Source: Tubulanus polymorphus (lineage: Eukaryota > Nemertea > Palaeonemertea > Tubulaniformes > Tubulanidae). Taken from it: 64,000 nt of DNA. Where the stretch lies: positions 12,774,155 to 12,838,154 of the forward strand of contig NC_134033.1 in the NCBI RefSeq assembly GCF_964204645.1. Direction: 5' to 3'. The position numbers and the translations under genes are program-made. Below, one piece after another: positions 63,600 through 64,000 of the stretch (its first letter is position 1; each line of letters starts with the position of its first letter). The notes beneath the pieces were generated by a model, which ran no database searches, was not told where the DNA came from, and worked only from the letters and a program-made list of their open reading frames with translations.

Positions 63600-64000
63600 T
63601 TGTCAGAAGGGTGGGTACTGACAGCAGATTGTCTGAGGGGGTACAGGGTACAGACGACAGATTGTCTGAGGGGGTACAGGGTACAGACAGCAGATTGTCT
63701 GAGGGGGTGCAGGGTACAGACAGCAGATTGTCTGAGGGGTACAGGGTACAAACAGCAGATTGCTTGAGGGGTGCGGGGTACAGACAGCAGATTGTCTGAG
63801 GGGAGCAGGGTACACACAGCAGATTATCTGAGGGGGTACAGGGTACAGACAGCAGATTGTCTGAGGGGTACAGGGTACAGACAGCAGATTGTCTGAGGGG
63901 TACAGGATACAGACAGCAGATTGTCTGAGGGGTACAGGGTACAGACAGCAGATTGTCTGAGGGGTGCGGGGTACAGACAGCAGATTGTCTGAGGGGGTAC
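63600..64000. repeat. 33-bp minisatellite, inverted relative to 60330-60785, runs off the edge
   Basis: Units read CAGATTGTCTGAGGGGGTAC followed by AGGGTACAGACAG, the reverse complement of the array at 60330-60785. At least 11 copies are visible, and the array continues past the end of the window. Confidence 0.92.

Overview
The window is animal nuclear DNA: intron-rich genes with GT-AG splice sites, AATAAA signals, nuclear tRNA genes and a high density of short inverted-repeat transposons. The gene set (complex I subunit NDUFA1, Mediator MED4, group I PAK, PRSS16-type protease, ATGL-type lipase, mitochondrial methionyl-tRNA synthetase, a TNF ligand) is bilaterian. A marine invertebrate, perhaps a lophotrochozoan (mollusc, annelid, brachiopod or nemertean), fits best; the phylum is inference, because no sequence comparison was run. 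No prokaryotic operon, CRISPR array or viral gene was seen.

Layout. 1-3.3 kb: repeat-rich DNA with a diverged tandem duplication. 3.36-4.85 kb (+): NDUFA1, three exons. 7.05-7.70 kb (-): two isolated exons of a second TNF-like ligand. 9.14-15.32 kb (-): a complete TNF superfamily ligand, seven exons. 15.3-21.7 kb: no gene I can support, several transposon remnants and a long (TA)n tract inside an inverted repeat. 21.7-22.3 kb (-): two identical tRNA-Leu(AAG) genes. 22.9-25.0 kb (-): CCDC160-like coiled-coil gene. 25.7-30.7 kb (+): MARS2, twelve exons. 32.3-36.1 kb (-): S28 serine carboxypeptidase (PRSS16-like), nine exons. 36.3-38.3 kb (+): MED4, six exons, head to head with the protease at 228 bp. 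38.9-43 kb: mostly repeats, one possible TLC-like exon. 43.2-46.5 kb (-): patatin-like lipase (ATGL/PNPLA2 group), three coding exons, with a uORF whose stop overlaps the start codon. 46.6-54.2 kb: transposon-rich intergenic DNA. 54.2-62.9 kb (-): group I p21-activated kinase, complete kinase domain; its 5' exons lie beyond the right edge.

Exon chains were built by hand from splice sites. In each main gene the phases join without a frameshift: NDUFA1 75 aa, TNF ligand 408 aa, CCDC160-like 341 aa, MARS2 617 aa, PRSS16-like 507 aa, MED4 268 aa, PNPLA 493 aa, PAK about 384 aa in the window. The genes act in unrelated processes (respiration, mitochondrial translation, transcription, lipolysis, signalling), so this is ordinary gene neighbourhood and not a functional cluster.

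I found no convincing new multi-gene system. The observations most worth a second look are the phase-matched exons of a second TNF ligand, a TTAA-type element nested inside a foldback element with the empty site readable, a near-perfect head-to-head pair of foldback elements, copies of one 33-bp minisatellite in opposite orientations in the PAK locus, the uORF/start overlap in the lipase mRNA, and a degraded copy of part of the lipase first exon upstream of the gene.
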